A stretch of DNA of 43,558 nucleotides from Acidobacteriota bacterium (GTDB lineage: Bacteria; Actinomycetota; Actinomycetes; S36-B12; CAIYMF01): contig JANWJC010000221.1 of NCBI GenBank assembly GCA_025449595.1, positions 1 to 43,558 on the forward strand. The letters are read 5' to 3'. Of this stretch, positions 8,788-18,561 are shown piece after piece (the stretch's first letter is position 1; each line of letters opens with the position of its first letter). The position numbers were made by a program, and so were the translations under genes. Under the pieces are notes generated by a model. The model had not been told where the DNA came from. It saw nothing but the letters and a program-made list of their open reading frames with translations, and made no database searches.

Positions 8788-9807
8788 ATGCGTCAAGTTG
8801 TGATGTACGGACCGGGTGACGTCCGGGTGGAGCAGCGGGACGACCCGCGGATCCTCGAAAACACCGACGCGATCATCCGGCTGGCCGCGACCAGCATCTG
8901 CGGCAGCGACCTGTGGCGCTACCGCGGCACCGAGCCGGTCGACCACCAGGTGATGGGCCACGAGTATGTGGGAGTCGTTGAGGAGGTCGGCTCCGAGGTC
9001 CGCACAGTGAAGGTCGGCGACTTCGTCATCGGGTCGTTCTGGGCCTCGGACAACACCTGCGACATCTGCCGCGCCGGCTACCAGGCCTACTGCGTGCACC
9101 GCGTCTTGATGGGCACCATCGGCACCCAGTCCGAGCTGGCCCGCATTCCGTTGGCCGACGGCACCCTGGTCGCCACGCCCGGGCACCCAGACGCGCAACT
9201 AATTCCGTCGCTCATGGCGGCGTCCGACGTGCTCGGCACCGGCTGGTTCGCCGCCGTCGCCGCCGAGGCCGGCCCAGGCAAGACCGTCGCGGTCGTCGGC
9301 GACGGCGCTGTGGGCCTGCTGGGAGTTCTCGCTGCCCGGGAGCTCGGCGCCGAACGCATCATCGCCTTCAGCCGTCACGCCGACCGCCAGGCCCTGGCTC
9401 GCGAGTTCGGCGCCACCGACATCGTCGAGGAGCGTGGCGACGCGGGCGTCGCGAGGGTCAAGGAGCTGACCGACGGGCTGGGCGCCCACTCGGTCATCGA
9501 GGCCGTCGGCACCCAGGAGGCCATGATGCAGGCCATCCACTCCACCCGCCCGGGGGGCCACGTCGGTTTCGTCGGGGTCTCCCACGACGTCGCCATCCCC
9601 GGCGACGCCCTTTTCATGGCCGGCATCCACCTCCACGGCGGCCCCGCCCCCGTCCGGGAGTACCTACCGGAACTCATCCAGCTCATTTGGGATCGCAGGA
9701 TCGACCCCGGCAAGGTCTTCGACCTCACCCTGCCCCTCGACCGAGCTGCCGAGGGCTACCAGGCGATGGATCAGCGCACCGCCATCAAGGTCCTGCTCAC
9801 CCTCTGA
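8788..9807 (+). CDS. Zinc-dependent alcohol dehydrogenase family protein
   Basis: 'GSDLWRYRG...MGHEYVGVVEEVGSEVRTVKVGDFVI...CDICRAGYQAYC...VVGDGAVGLLGVLAARELGA'. Confidence 0.92.
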   Translation: MRQVVMYGPGDVRVEQRDDPRILENTDAIIRLAATSICGSDLWRYRGTEPVDHQVMGHEYVGVVEEVGSEVRTVKVGDFVIGSFWASDNTCDICRAGYQAYCVHRVLMGTIGTQSELARIPLADGTLVATPGHPDAQLIPSLMAASDVLGTGWFAAVAAEAGPGKTVAVVGDGAVGLLGVLAARELGAERIIAFSRHADRQALAREFGATDIVEERGDAGVARVKELTDGLGAHSVIEAVGTQEAMMQAIHSTRPGGHVGFVGVSHDVAIPGDALFMAGIHLHGGPAPVREYLPELIQLIWDRRIDPGKVFDLTLPLDRAAEGYQAMDQRTAIKVLLTL

Positions 9808-9841
9808 CAACCCAGCCACGCCAGCCACACGGAGAAACCCG

Positions 9842-10420
9842 ATGCCCTCCGGACGCGACTCCTTAGCCGCGCTGCTCACCGCAGCAGTGGCATTGGCCCT
9901 GGCTGGCTGTGGCGTCGCCGGCACCTCAAGCGGCCCGTCCACAACCGGTGTGCCATCACCCAGCCGCGCGTCGGGCGCCTCAAGTCCCGGTCAGATGAGT
10001 CCCACGCCAGGCACCGCGACCGGAACCCCACTCGCTCCCGAGACCGATCAGGAAGACCGAATGTTGATCAAGGTCACCATAGGCGACCGGAGTTTCCACG
10101 CCACCCTCGCTGACAGCACCGCCAGCCGAGACCTCGTCGCGCAGCTGCCACTGACTGTCGCGATGGTCGACCACGGCGGGGTCGAGAAGACCGGCCCGTT
10201 GCCTGCAGCGCTGTCCCTGGAAGGTCAACCTGGCGGTGCAGACCCCGACGTGGGAGACGTCGGTTACTACTCTCCCGGCCACGACTTCGTTCTCTACTAC
10301 GGCGACCAGTCCTACTACGACGGCATCGTCATCCTGGGTCGACTACACGACGGCGCAGCCGAAAGCATCGCCGGCATACGCGGTCCCGTCACCGCGATCA
10401 TCGAGACCGTCCCTGCCTGA
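9842..10420 (+). CDS. Cyclophilin-like fold lipoprotein
   Basis: Lipobox 'LALAGCGVAG'; 'MLIKVTIGDRSFHATLADSTASRDLVAQLPLTVAMVDHGGVEKTGPLP...VGDVGYYSPGHDFVLYYGDQSYYDGIVILGRL'. Confidence 0.85.
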   Translation: MPSGRDSLAALLTAAVALALAGCGVAGTSSGPSTTGVPSPSRASGASSPGQMSPTPGTATGTPLAPETDQEDRMLIKVTIGDRSFHATLADSTASRDLVAQLPLTVAMVDHGGVEKTGPLPAALSLEGQPGGADPDVGDVGYYSPGHDFVLYYGDQSYYDGIVILGRLHDGAAESIAGIRGPVTAIIETVPA

Positions 10421-10455
10421 CCGTCCCCCGCCTGCAAAGTTGTTCAGGAGACCTG

Positions 10456-11223
10456 ATGAACCCGACTTTCGACTTCACCGGACAGGTGGCTCTGGTCACC
10501 GGAGCCAGCTCCGGCATGGGCCTGGCGACCGCCCGAGCATTCGCCCAGGCCGGCGCCGCCGTCGTCCTGGCGGACATCAACGCCGAGGCTCTGACCCGGG
10601 AGGCACACGCCCTCACCGCCGATGGCCAGCGGGTCCTTGCCGTCACCTGCGACGTCGCCGACGAGTCCAACGTCGCCGCCGCCATCGCTACTGCAGTCAA
10701 CACGTTTGGGCGTCTCGACCTGGCCTTCAACAACGCCGGGATCCAGGCTCCGCCCATCGACGCCGCGGATGAGCCCGCCGAGGTCTTCGACCGGGTCAAC
10801 GCCATCAACCTGCGCGGGGTGTGGGCGTGTATGAAGCACGAGCTGGCCGTCATGCGTGAGCAGGGCAGCGGCGCGATCGTCAACTGCTCCTCACTCGGCG
10901 GACTGGTCGGCCTTCCCGGTCGAGCGGCCTACCACGCGTCCAAGCACGGAGTCATCGGCCTCACCAAAAGCGCCGCCCTCGAGTACGCGCCACGAGGCAT
11001 CCGTATCAACGCCGTCTGCCCCGGCTCCATCGCCACACCCATGGTCGAAGACATGATCGCCGCGGGAGAGCTCGACCACGACGAGGCGGTCGCCGACCAG
11101 CCCATCAACCGTCTCGGCCGGGCCGACGAGATCGCGGCCGCGGTGCTGTGGCTGTGCAGCCCCGGTGCCAGCTTCGTCGTCGGAGTCTCCCTCCCCGTCG
11201 ACGGGGGCTACACCGCACGCTGA
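10456..11223 (+). CDS. SDR family NAD(P)-dependent oxidoreductase
   Basis: 'ALVTGASSGMGLATARAFAQAGA', 'NNAG', 'YHASKHGVIGLTKSAALEYAPRGIRINAVCPGSI'. Confidence 0.93.
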   Translation: MNPTFDFTGQVALVTGASSGMGLATARAFAQAGAAVVLADINAEALTREAHALTADGQRVLAVTCDVADESNVAAAIATAVNTFGRLDLAFNNAGIQAPPIDAADEPAEVFDRVNAINLRGVWACMKHELAVMREQGSGAIVNCSSLGGLVGLPGRAAYHASKHGVIGLTKSAALEYAPRGIRINAVCPGSIATPMVEDMIAAGELDHDEAVADQPINRLGRADEIAAAVLWLCSPGASFVVGVSLPVDGGYTAR

Positions 11224-11260
11224 CCGCTACCGCGTCACCCATCAAATGAGGCTAGGAACT

Positions 11261-11677
11261 ATGACTGCGGAACTGAACCAACCCGCCTACCGGCGCGCCT
11301 CGGTGAAGGGCCCGGCCGAGATGTTCGCGGGCGACGTCTGGTTCGACCAGATCGTCAAGGGCGAGGCGCCCTCGCGGCTGCGGATGAACGCCGTCCACTT
11401 CGCCCCCGGGGCGCGCACCGCCTGGCACTCCCACGCCGTGGGCCAGACCCTCTACGTCACCGAGAGGGTCGCCCTGGCCCAGGAGCGCGGCGGCAGCGTC
11501 GTCACCCTCTACCCCGGGCAAACCGTCACCTGCCCACCCGGGGTCGAGCACTGGCACGGCGCCCACCCCGAGCAACTGATGACCCACCTGGCGATCTGGG
11601 AGGCGCCGGAGCACGGCTCGGACCTCGAGGAGAGCACCTGGGGCCAGCACGTCACCGACCAGGAGGCCAGCCAATGA
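11261..11677 (+). CDS. Cupin domain protein
   Basis: 'VHFAPGARTAWHSHAVGQTLYVTERVALAQERGGSVVTLYPGQTVTCPPGVEHWHGAHP' cupin motifs. Confidence 0.9.
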   Translation: MTAELNQPAYRRASVKGPAEMFAGDVWFDQIVKGEAPSRLRMNAVHFAPGARTAWHSHAVGQTLYVTERVALAQERGGSVVTLYPGQTVTCPPGVEHWHGAHPEQLMTHLAIWEAPEHGSDLEESTWGQHVTDQEASQ

Positions 11678-12407
11678 CCGGGCAACAAGCCCCCAGCCCC
11701 ATGGCATTCGTCGACGCCTATCCGGCCGTCTTCGACACCTTCCTCGCGGAAGTCGACGATCAGACGACGGGTCACCTCGACGAGCGCACCCGACACATCG
11801 TGCGCTTGGCCGCTCCTATCGCGTACGACGCGACGAACGCCTACCCCAGCCTGTTGGCCTCGGCACTCGACACCGGGCCCCTCGACCCGGCCGACGCAGG
11901 CGAGGTAGTGGTTCAGGCCGTCCCGTACGTCGGGATGGGCCGGGCAGCCACGTTCGCTCGGCTCACCTCAGATGTCCTCGCCGCGCGCGGCGCCCAGCTT
12001 CCCCTCGCCTCGCAGACCACCGTAACCGCGGTGACCGCGACGGAGGCCGGACTGGCGGTCCAGCGCCAGATCGTAGGAGCCGAGACCGTCGACGCGCTCT
12101 ACGCCGACGCAGCCAAGGATCAGCTGCACATCCAACGATGGCTATCGGCCCACTGCTTCGGAGACCACTACACCCGTAGCGGCCGCGACGTGCCCGCCCG
12201 CGAACTCGTCACGTTCATCCTGCTCTCCGCACTCGGAGGAGCCGACCCTCAAGTTGCCGCGCACGTCACCGGCAACCTCAACGTCGGCAACGATCGCGCC
12301 ACCATGACCGACGCCATCACCGCCGTCCTGCCCTGGATCGGCTACCCCGCAGCCTCAACGCGCTGCGCGCCAACGACCAAGCAACCACCCGCCCGGCCGA
12401 CGACTGA
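11674..12407 (+). pseudogene. Carboxymuconolactone decarboxylase family protein, C-terminal frameshift
   Basis: 'YTRSGRDVPARELVTFILLSALGGADPQVAAHVTGNLNVGNDRATMTDAITAVLPWIGYP' then the adjacent frame gives 'RSLNALRANDQATTRPADD*'. Confidence 0.7.
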
Positions 12408-12584
12408 CGCGCAACAGGCGGCGAGCGCGGATCAGCGTATCGGCGAACCGCTGGCAGGTGTCGTGCCGCACTCATACTGCCGCCGGTGGGTCGGGATTGA
12501 GCAAGGTTCTCGCTGGGGACAACCGGCTCAGCAGAGTGTCGGTCGAGTTCGTTGGCGTAGCGTGGAGCGAAGTCGGCTCCAGAT

Positions 12585-13499
12585 TCATGGCAGTGGTTCG
12601 ACCCTGAAACGGTATGGCAGGCGTCCGCGAACCGGCGATCGAGTCCAGAGAAGGTGGCCGGCCCATGGCTCAGTCTCACGGAGGGCCGGGCTCATCCCCT
12701 CCCAGCCGCTGGTGACGATGAGACAGTCGAGCAACGGGCCCGCGAAGCAAGGGCAGGTGGGTTGGCTCACCGGCATCGGGAGCTCCAGCAGAAGCTCCCC
12801 CTCCGGGGTGTACCGTCGCAGTGCGCCGCCCTCCCAGAGCGCTATCCAGACGCAGCCGTCGGAATCGACCACTAACCCGTCCGGGACCCCCTCGCTTGTC
12901 TCCAGCCTTGCCAGATCCGCGCGACGAACGCCGACGGTGCCCTTATATTGGTTGTATTCATAGCGTCGAATCACGGGCTCGGTGGAGTCAATGAAATACA
13001 ACGTGCAGCCATCAGGTGACCAGTCCAGACCATTGGGTTCGGTCAGCCCATCGAGGACGACGCTCGCCGTTCCAGTGGGGTCCAGTGACCAGAGCAACCC
13101 GTCCGCCGCCTGAGGCCCCGAAGCTGTAGTGCCGACCAGGAAGCGTCCGACCGCGTCGCATGCGCCGTCGTTGAATCGGGCGCCGGCTGGGGGCGCGATC
13201 GGCACCGGGTCGGCATCCGCCTTCCCTGCAGGGTCAAGGAGCACGAACGCCTTGTCCGTCGCCGCGACAAGGCCGCCGTCGGAGCGCAGCGCGACCGCAC
13301 CGAGCACACCGCCGACCGGAGTTGTCTCATCCGCCCACGCCTCGCCGGGCTCACGGGTCGCTGCCGAACGGTGTAGGCGACCGTAGAGCAGGTCGACCCA
13401 CAACACAGTGCTGGTACGCACATCCCAGAGGGGGCGCTCGCCAAGCTCGCACCCTGATGGAACCGCGACTTTCCAGTCCCTCAGGGAACCTAATCTCAC
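12585..13499 (-). CDS. SMP-30/gluconolactonase/LRE family protein (sugar lactonase)
   Basis: 'GCELGERPLWDVRTSTVLWVDLLYGRLHR', 'NDGACDAVGRFLVGT', 'GLTEPNGLDWSPDGCTLYFIDS', 'EGVPDGLVVDSDGCVWIALW'. Confidence 0.93.
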   Translation of the reverse strand: MRLGSLRDWKVAVPSGCELGERPLWDVRTSTVLWVDLLYGRLHRSAATREPGEAWADETTPVGGVLGAVALRSDGGLVAATDKAFVLLDPAGKADADPVPIAPPAGARFNDGACDAVGRFLVGTTASGPQAADGLLWSLDPTGTASVVLDGLTEPNGLDWSPDGCTLYFIDSTEPVIRRYEYNQYKGTVGVRRADLARLETSEGVPDGLVVDSDGCVWIALWEGGALRRYTPEGELLLELPMPVSQPTCPCFAGPLLDCLIVTSGWEGMSPALRETEPWAGHLLWTRSPVRGRLPYRFRVEPLP

Positions 13500-14371
13500 T
13501 TCCCGATGCCGGCCGTGAGCCCGCTGATCAGGTACCGCTGAAAGACGAGGTACACAATGACGGCTGGGATAGCGCTCACCAGAGATCCGGCCATCAGCAC
13601 CGGAATGTCAGTCACGCGCCCGGTCGAGAGGACCCCCAAGCCCACCGTGATGGTTCGCTGGTCGGTGTTCTGCAGGAACAGCAACCCAATCAGCAGGTCG
13701 TCCCAGATCTGGATGAACTGCAGCACTATTACCGTCACGACGGCGGGCACGGACATCGGAACCGCGATGCGCAAAAAGACTCGGCCGTAGCCGAGACCGT
13801 CGATGATCCCGGCCTCGATGAGCTCATCGGGCAGCCCGCGGTAGTAGGCGGTCATCAAGAAGGTAGCGAACGGCGTGCCGAGCGCCGCGTACACCAGCAC
13901 TGCACCGAAGTAGGTGGTCAGCAAGTCAACCTTGGCGATGTTCACATATGCAGGAATGATGATGGACTGCATTGGGATCAGCATCGCAGCAATGATGCCG
14001 AGGAACACGAGTGTCGATGCACGGTAGCGCAACTTGGCGAAGGCAAAGCCTGCGCAGGAGCTTACGAAGACGATGATCGCGATCGATAGGACGCAAACGA
14101 TCATTGAGTTCGTCAGCTGTGACCCGACGGGCAGCACGGATGTCAGCTTGCTCCAACTCGTCAGCGAGTGGCCCGAGCCCGACACATACTGATCCTGCGT
14201 CTTCAGCGACGTATTGATCATGAACCAAAACGGGTAGAGCATCACGACTGCGACGACAACCATAGCGAGGAAAAGGGCGACTCGCCGACCCCTGCCGCGC
14301 CGCTGCCCCTTGCGGGGAGCGACATCGCTTCCCGCCCGTGCGCCCCGAGGCACCGTCATGGTCACGTTCAT
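13496..14371 (-). CDS. Carbohydrate ABC transporter permease (MalG type)
   Basis: Hydrophobic, 'YYRGLPDELIEAGIIDGLGYGRVFLRIAVPMSVPAVVTVIV' EAA loop. Confidence 0.92.
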   Translation of the reverse strand: MNVTMTVPRGARAGSDVAPRKGQRRGRGRRVALFLAMVVVAVVMLYPFWFMINTSLKTQDQYVSGSGHSLTSWSKLTSVLPVGSQLTNSMIVCVLSIAIIVFVSSCAGFAFAKLRYRASTLVFLGIIAAMLIPMQSIIIPAYVNIAKVDLLTTYFGAVLVYAALGTPFATFLMTAYYRGLPDELIEAGIIDGLGYGRVFLRIAVPMSVPAVVTVIVLQFIQIWDDLLIGLLFLQNTDQRTITVGLGVLSTGRVTDIPVLMAGSLVSAIPAVIVYLVFQRYLISGLTAGIGK

Positions 14372-14378
14372 CTTCCCG

Positions 14379-15317
14379 TCAGTCGTCGGATCGGAGAAGC
14401 TTGAGCTGTGCCAGGCCGATGATCACCATAATGACCAGCAAGATCACGCCCAATAGTGCGCCAGTACCGAATGCCCCTTGGGCGAACGCGGTCTGATAGA
14501 CGAAGAACTCGAGCGTCGTGGTCCCGTAACCCGGCCCGCCACCGGTCATCACGAAGATGAGGCTGAATAGCCCGGTGAAAGCGCTGATCACAGTGATGAT
14601 GAATGAGAACTGGACGAATCGTTTGAGAAGGGGGAAGGTGATGTGTCGGAATATGCGCAAGGCACCTGCGCCGTCGACCCGGGCAGCCTCCTGAAGCGCC
14701 GGATCGATGGTAGCCATCCCGGTCAGGAAGATGATCGTGTTGGTGCCGATCATCGACCAGATGAAGGTCAGACCGACCGCGAGCAGCGCGGTTCGCTCGC
14801 CGGACAGGAAATCGGTCTGGATCCCACCGAGCCCGATGGCCGCAAGGATCTGATTGAGCGTGCCATCCCGGGCGAAGAACCGGGCAGCTACCATACCGAT
14901 AACGACCCAGGAGACAGCGGTGGGCAAGAAGTAGATGGATCGGAACAGCCACCATCCATATACGCGCTCATGGAGGATAGCCGCGATTCCCAGTGGGATC
15001 AGGATGGCAACCGGGACCGCGAGCATGAGCAGCGCGTTGTTCTCCAGGACGCGCCAAAAGATCGGGTTCTTGAACACTCTCAGATACGTCGAAGGCCCGA
15101 TCCAGATTGTGTTCAGGCCGTCCCAGTCGGTCATTGAGTAGTAGCCGGCTTGGATGATCGGGATGCCGAGCAGCAGAGTGACCAGGGTGAAGGCGGGCAG
15201 GCTCAGGACGAAACCCATCCGTCGACGGCTCCGCTGCAGGGCCGAGGTCGCGGTTCTCGAACCCGGGCGAGTGCGCCCTGGTGACACTGCCCGGGGTGGG
15301 ACAACCGGCGCTGTCAT
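14379..15317 (-). CDS. Sugar ABC transporter permease (MalF type)
   Basis: 'MATIDPALQEAARVDGAGALRIFRHITFPLL' EAA loop. Confidence 0.92.
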   Translation of the reverse strand: MTAPVVPPRAVSPGRTRPGSRTATSALQRSRRRMGFVLSLPAFTLVTLLLGIPIIQAGYYSMTDWDGLNTIWIGPSTYLRVFKNPIFWRVLENNALLMLAVPVAILIPLGIAAILHERVYGWWLFRSIYFLPTAVSWVVIGMVAARFFARDGTLNQILAAIGLGGIQTDFLSGERTALLAVGLTFIWSMIGTNTIIFLTGMATIDPALQEAARVDGAGALRIFRHITFPLLKRFVQFSFIITVISAFTGLFSLIFVMTGGGPGYGTTTLEFFVYQTAFAQGAFGTGALLGVILLVIMVIIGLAQLKLLRSDD

Positions 15318-15405
15318 CTGAGGAACTCCTGCTGGTCACCCGTGCCGCACGGGGTGGGCGTGAGATGGCCTGCTCGCCCACCCCGTGCGGCTCGGTCTGC
15401 GTGGG

Positions 15406-16716
15406 CTACTGGAAGTTCGGACCGCGCTGCTCCTCCGGCAGCTGCTGCCACACCGTGTTCAGCTGCCCGAGGCCGTCGGACGGTGATGTACTGCCGTCCA
15501 GGATCGGCGGTAGCACCTTGTTGCCGGAGTCGACCACGTCGCCCTGGACTACATTGTCGATCATCGGGTACTCGGTGAAGCCCTGTTTGCCGGCGAAGTC
15601 GAGCATCTGCTGGTTGACCGGGTTCGTCGTCGTCGTTCCTGCCAACGCCGGGATCAGCCCCGCCTCATTGACGATCTTCGCCCCGGCATCGCTGGCGACG
15701 AATGACAGGAAGTCGGCGGCCTCGGCCTGGTGCTGGCTGTATGTGGTGATGCTGTAGCCGTCTCCCGGGAACTCCACGACCCCCTTAATGGGCGTCGACG
15801 AGAAGGGCGGCACGAACGCTGCGACGTCGCTCTTCATCGCGTCTGTGAACTTCTGGGTGTCCCAGGTTCCGTCGACGATCATGGCCGCCTTTCCGCTGGT
15901 GAAGTCATCTAGGTTGTTGGTCTTGGTCAAGACGTCAGAGTTGGTGCAACCCTTGCTCTTCAGCGCTGCCCACTTGGTGAACTGGTCGATGTTCGCCTGC
16001 GAGTTCCAGGGGATCTGACCGGTGTAGAGCCCTTTCCACTGGTCGACGGAGTACTGACCGATCATCAGGTAGCTGGCGTCGTACCAAGGATAGAACTCGG
16101 CCCCCAGACTCTGACCCCCGTTGCCGTAAACCATTGGAGTGGCGTATCCGGCCGCCTTGAGCTTGCTGCACGACGCGTAGAGCTCGTCCCAGGTAGTCGG
16201 CACGGACGTGATGCCGGCCTTGGCGAACGCTTTCTTGCTGTAGAAGCCGATGTAGAACTGCTGCTCCAGCGGCATCACGTACGGGCCGTTGTTCGCGTCG
16301 AAGCCGTCAGACATCCACTGCAGCCCGGACACCTTTGAGAGGGTGTCGGCTGGGATCTTGTCCTTGAGGTTCACCAAGAAGTTCTTGTACTTCAGGGTGA
16401 ATAGACCGGTCCACATGACTGCCAGGTCAGGGCCTGTCTTGGAGATCGCAGCGGCCTGAAGCAGGGAGAAGTAGTTGTCGCCGGGTTGGCTGACGACCTT
16501 GAACGTGACATTCGGGTGCAGCGCAGTATAGGCGTCCGTCAGCTTCTGGGTGGCTACGGCGTTCTGCTCGGTGCCGTAGTTGTGCCAGAGCGTCAGGGTC
16601 ACCGGCGCCGCCGCGGCCGAACCGGAACCGGTTCCGGGCGCGCTGCTGCTGCTTGAGCAGGCGGCCAGGACCGCTGCGGTAGCGACAGCGGTTGCGATGA
16701 GAGTCATTCTTCGCAT
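15406..16716 (-). CDS. Sugar ABC transporter substrate-binding lipoprotein
   Basis: Signal and lipobox 'MRRMTLIATAVATAAVLAACSSSSS'; 'VTLTLWHNYGTEQNAVATQKLTDAYTALHPNVTFKVV'; AGGAGG just upstream of the ATG at 16716. Confidence 0.9.
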   Translation of the reverse strand: MRRMTLIATAVATAAVLAACSSSSSAPGTGSGSAAAAPVTLTLWHNYGTEQNAVATQKLTDAYTALHPNVTFKVVSQPGDNYFSLLQAAAISKTGPDLAVMWTGLFTLKYKNFLVNLKDKIPADTLSKVSGLQWMSDGFDANNGPYVMPLEQQFYIGFYSKKAFAKAGITSVPTTWDELYASCSKLKAAGYATPMVYGNGGQSLGAEFYPWYDASYLMIGQYSVDQWKGLYTGQIPWNSQANIDQFTKWAALKSKGCTNSDVLTKTNNLDDFTSGKAAMIVDGTWDTQKFTDAMKSDVAAFVPPFSSTPIKGVVEFPGDGYSITTYSQHQAEAADFLSFVASDAGAKIVNEAGLIPALAGTTTTNPVNQQMLDFAGKQGFTEYPMIDNVVQGDVVDSGNKVLPPILDGSTSPSDGLGQLNTVWQQLPEEQRGPNFQ

Positions 16717-16787
16717 GTGTCCTCCTTGTCGTGCCGCAGCGGGTCCGCTGTGGGTTGCTCCAGGTGTCACCCGTGACGGCCGGTCCA

Positions 16788-18521
16788 TCAGGACCGTCCC
16801 ACGACGGGTGGCACGAACCTGCGGTGTGCCGGGGTCGGTGCCCGCAGGAAGTCGAAATCGCAGCCGGTGTCGGCTTGGGCGACATGGGCCTGATAGAGGG
16901 CCGGCCAACCTCGCAGGTGTTGGGAGACTGGCGCTGTCCAGGCCGCTCTACGACGCGCCAACTCCTCGTCGGGTACGTCCAGATCAAGGCGCCCCGCAGC
17001 GACGTCGACGTCGATGGGATCACCGTCCTGCACCAGGGCCAACGGGCCGCCGACTGCGGCCTCGGGTGCCACATGAAGAAAGCAGGTTCCGAACGACGTG
17101 CCACTCATCCGGGCGTCGGTCACTCGGACCATGTCACGCACGCCGTCGGCAGCGAGCTTCGCGGGGATCGGGATCATGCCCCATTCCGGCATCCCGGGTA
17201 CACCGACCGGGCCCGCCCCTCGCAGGACGAGCACCGTGTCGACCGAGACGGGCAGCTCCGGGTCATCGATCCGACGGCGCATGTCGCCGTACGAGGTGAA
17301 CACGAGCGCTGGGCCGCGATGGTGGAACAGCTCCTCCGATGCTGCCGACGTCTTCAACAGTGCGCCGTCAGGGGCCAGGCTGCCCGTCACTACCGCGAAT
17401 GCGCCACCGTGACGCAGGGGGTCCGTAGGATCACGCAGAGCCCCTCCCGTGGTGACGGCCTGCGAAAGCTCTTCACGCCAGGTCCTTCCTGTGGCGACCG
17501 TCGTGTCCAGCTCCATGTGATCCTGCAACAAGTTCATGACCGCGGGAAGGCCACCGGAGCTGTGGAAGTCCTGGATGAGCAACCGCCCCGAGGGCTCGAC
17601 ATCAGCGAGCACTGGGATCTGGCGGCCAAGGGATGTCACGTCGGACAGCTGCAGTGACGCCCCAGTGCGCCCCGCAATCGCGAGCAGGTGCACGATGGCG
17701 TTAGTGGATCCGCCGATCGCGTGTAGCACGCGGATGGCGTTGCGAAACGCCGCGTCGGTGAGGATCCGGGACGGAGTCAGGCTCTGCTCGACTAGGCCCA
17801 CAATGCGCCGGCCCGACTCGTGGGCGGCGATGACGCGCTCGGGGGTGTCTGCGGCTGCCGTGGACGTCCCCGGCAGTGACAGGCCCAGCGCCTCGGTCAC
17901 GATGGCCATCGAGGAGGCCGTTCCCATCGTGTTGCACGAGCCCTGCCCGCACGCCAGACAGGACTCGAACTCACGCCATCCGGCGTCGTCGAGACGCCCG
18001 GTCCTGTGGTCCTCCCAGGCCCGCCACAAGTCGGTTCCGGTTCCAACGCGTCGCCCACGAAAGAGCGCCGGGGGTCGAGCCCCAGCAACGACCACGATGG
18101 TAGGTAGGTCGGCGCTGACAGCGCCCATCACAGCACCCGGGACGCTCTTGTCGCAGTTCGCCAGCAGCACGACTCCGTCGATCGGGTAGGTGCGCAGGTA
18201 CTCCTCTACCTCCATCGCCAACAGATTTCGGTAGAGCATGGCCGTGGGCTTCATGAGGTCCTCGCCGAGAGACATCACCGGCAGCTCGACGCCGATACCG
18301 CCGGCTTCCGCGATTCCGCGGCGGACGTGTCCGACGAGCCCGTCCAGCGGCAGGTTGCACGGATTGAGGTCACTCGCAGAATTCATGATCCCGATGACAG
18401 GGCGGTCGTGGTCGGCTGCGAGCTCGAACCCGGCGTTGCGCATCGCGACCCGGTGAATCACAGCCACCTCATCGTCGCCGTGGAACCATTCGCTGCTGCG
18501 AAGCGAGCCGATCATGTTCAC
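16788..18521 (-). CDS. IlvD/Edd family dehydratase (probable sugar-acid dehydratase)
   Basis: 'RPVIGIMNSASDLNPCN', 'LLANCDKSVPGAVMGA', 'CLACGQGSCNTMGTASSMAIVTEALGLSLPG', 'HAIGGSTNAIVHLLAIAGR'. Confidence 0.92.
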   Translation of the reverse strand: MNMIGSLRSSEWFHGDDEVAVIHRVAMRNAGFELAADHDRPVIGIMNSASDLNPCNLPLDGLVGHVRRGIAEAGGIGVELPVMSLGEDLMKPTAMLYRNLLAMEVEEYLRTYPIDGVVLLANCDKSVPGAVMGAVSADLPTIVVVAGARPPALFRGRRVGTGTDLWRAWEDHRTGRLDDAGWREFESCLACGQGSCNTMGTASSMAIVTEALGLSLPGTSTAAADTPERVIAAHESGRRIVGLVEQSLTPSRILTDAAFRNAIRVLHAIGGSTNAIVHLLAIAGRTGASLQLSDVTSLGRQIPVLADVEPSGRLLIQDFHSSGGLPAVMNLLQDHMELDTTVATGRTWREELSQAVTTGGALRDPTDPLRHGGAFAVVTGSLAPDGALLKTSAASEELFHHRGPALVFTSYGDMRRRIDDPELPVSVDTVLVLRGAGPVGVPGMPEWGMIPIPAKLAADGVRDMVRVTDARMSGTSFGTCFLHVAPEAAVGGPLALVQDGDPIDVDVAAGRLDLDVPDEELARRRAAWTAPVSQHLRGWPALYQAHVAQADTGCDFDFLRAPTPAHRRFVPPVVGRS

Positions 18522-18561
18522 CTCCCTGTGCCGTGCTTGGTATGCGTGAGCGAGTTCGCGG

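Noticed and set aside
11674-12963. 429-aa ORF as a single protein
   Set aside because: CMD homology stops near 12350; the true C-terminus is in the next frame and the rest is antisense to the lactonase gene
16731-17657. 308-aa plus-strand ORF and neighbouring long plus-strand ORFs (16580-18189)
   Set aside because: Antisense shadows of the IlvD/Edd gene; no recognisable domain
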